A stretch of 64,000 nucleotides of DNA from Acholoe squamosa (taxonomy: Eukaryota > Annelida > Polychaeta > Phyllodocida > Polynoidae). The stretch covers positions 22,627,182-22,691,181 of the forward strand of contig OX439037.1 of assembly GCA_949317995.1 (NCBI GenBank), given 5' to 3'. The position numbers were made by a program, and so were the translations under genes. The notes beneath the pieces are model-generated. The model searched no databases, was not told the origin of the DNA, and was given only the letters and a program-made list of their open reading frames with translations. Of this stretch, positions 63,402 to 64,000 are shown one piece after another (position 1 is the first letter of the stretch; each line of letters starts with the position of its first letter).

Positions 63402-64000
63402 AATTCTCTTCCATTCTCAGAGGCTTAGTAGTTGTCGGTGACAACCTTGTACGTGTCGCTGGGGTTTAGTGTGATTAAGTCCCCTGTCATTAAACTTCCC
63501 GTATGCACCTTTTCGCGTCTGTAGTGTGCACTGGCTGCATGCAGATATAGACCCATGAACCCACAACGAAACAATTAGCGAAATATTAGAAATGGGATAA
63601 CTTGTTCTTTAGATAAAAATAGATTTTTTTTTTCGCCATGAAAATAAAAGAGTCTTTAATGCCATCACGCCAAAATTGATTACACTTAATGTAACATACG
63701 TGGCTACCTGATTGGGCATGGGTTATTGATAATCACAAAATGAAAGTATCTAATAGACAGGCATTCATCATAACATTTACCTTAGCATTTACCAAACTGA
63801 ATGGCTCTTCTTTTAAATCGCCCCAGTGCCTTTTCAACACCAAGCACTATGAATTTTTCCTGAAATTATTAGACTGTAATCAAAATACAAGTTACATATA
63901 ACTTATTACAGTGACTGTGTGAGATAAATAAACAGCAAAGTCAAACAATACAGTTCCTCATAGATAACGGTACATTAATAGGTGTTAGATACATGTACCA
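63402..64000. other. AT-rich sequence to the window end, no gene seen
   Basis: No repeat or exon recognised. It could be the 3' flank of a neighbouring gene, but nothing shows it. Confidence 0.35.

Noticed and set aside
62625-63441. Pro/Arg-rich frames on both strands
   Set aside because: Explained by CpG-rich then C/T-rich composition.

Overview
This is a eukaryotic, animal-type window: a multi-exon gene with GT/AG introns, abundant microsatellites, and many short inverted-repeat DNA transposons (MITEs). The one gene I can support is the 3' end of a large Sec7-type ARF exchange-factor gene, best read as ARFGEF3/BIG3-like. Its last four exons lie at 804-997, 4664-5320, 5746-6059 and 7133-7372, and their splice phases agree at every junction. 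The base composition, MITE load and frequent palindrome TACATGTA suggest a marine invertebrate, perhaps a hemichordate, amphioxus or similar. I cannot fix the species.

Layout: 1-7.4 kb holds the ARFGEF3-like gene. 7.4-11.9 kb is T-rich, repeat-poor sequence that fits a long 3' UTR. From 12 kb to the end there is no intact protein gene I can support, so about 52 kb is gene-poor. This space is filled by (i) three copies (22.2, 43.6 and 61.2 kb) of a 1.5-1.8 kb non-autonomous DNA transposon. It has 16-bp terminal inverted repeats, 2-bp A/T target duplications, a 106-bp minisatellite in the left arm and an 83-bp minisatellite in the right arm; (ii) several different MITEs with readable target-site duplications (TA, TAA, TATA, TTAA, and 8 bp); (iii) tRNA-like SINE remnants; (iv) a degenerate palindromic repeat with a CGAGT/ACTCG core in more than ten places; (v) long AT, CA, CT and tetranucleotide microsatellites; and (vi) two decayed exon-like pieces near 36 kb.

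Scattered through the desert are GC-richer patches with apparent regulatory content. The 9-mer GCAGACGAC occurs eight times, several times near nuclear-receptor half-sites, and there are CTCF-like motifs, one matching the consensus at every position. The most interesting signals are the dual-minisatellite transposon and the repeated GCAGACGAC motif. All calls were made by eye; no alignment or database search was run.
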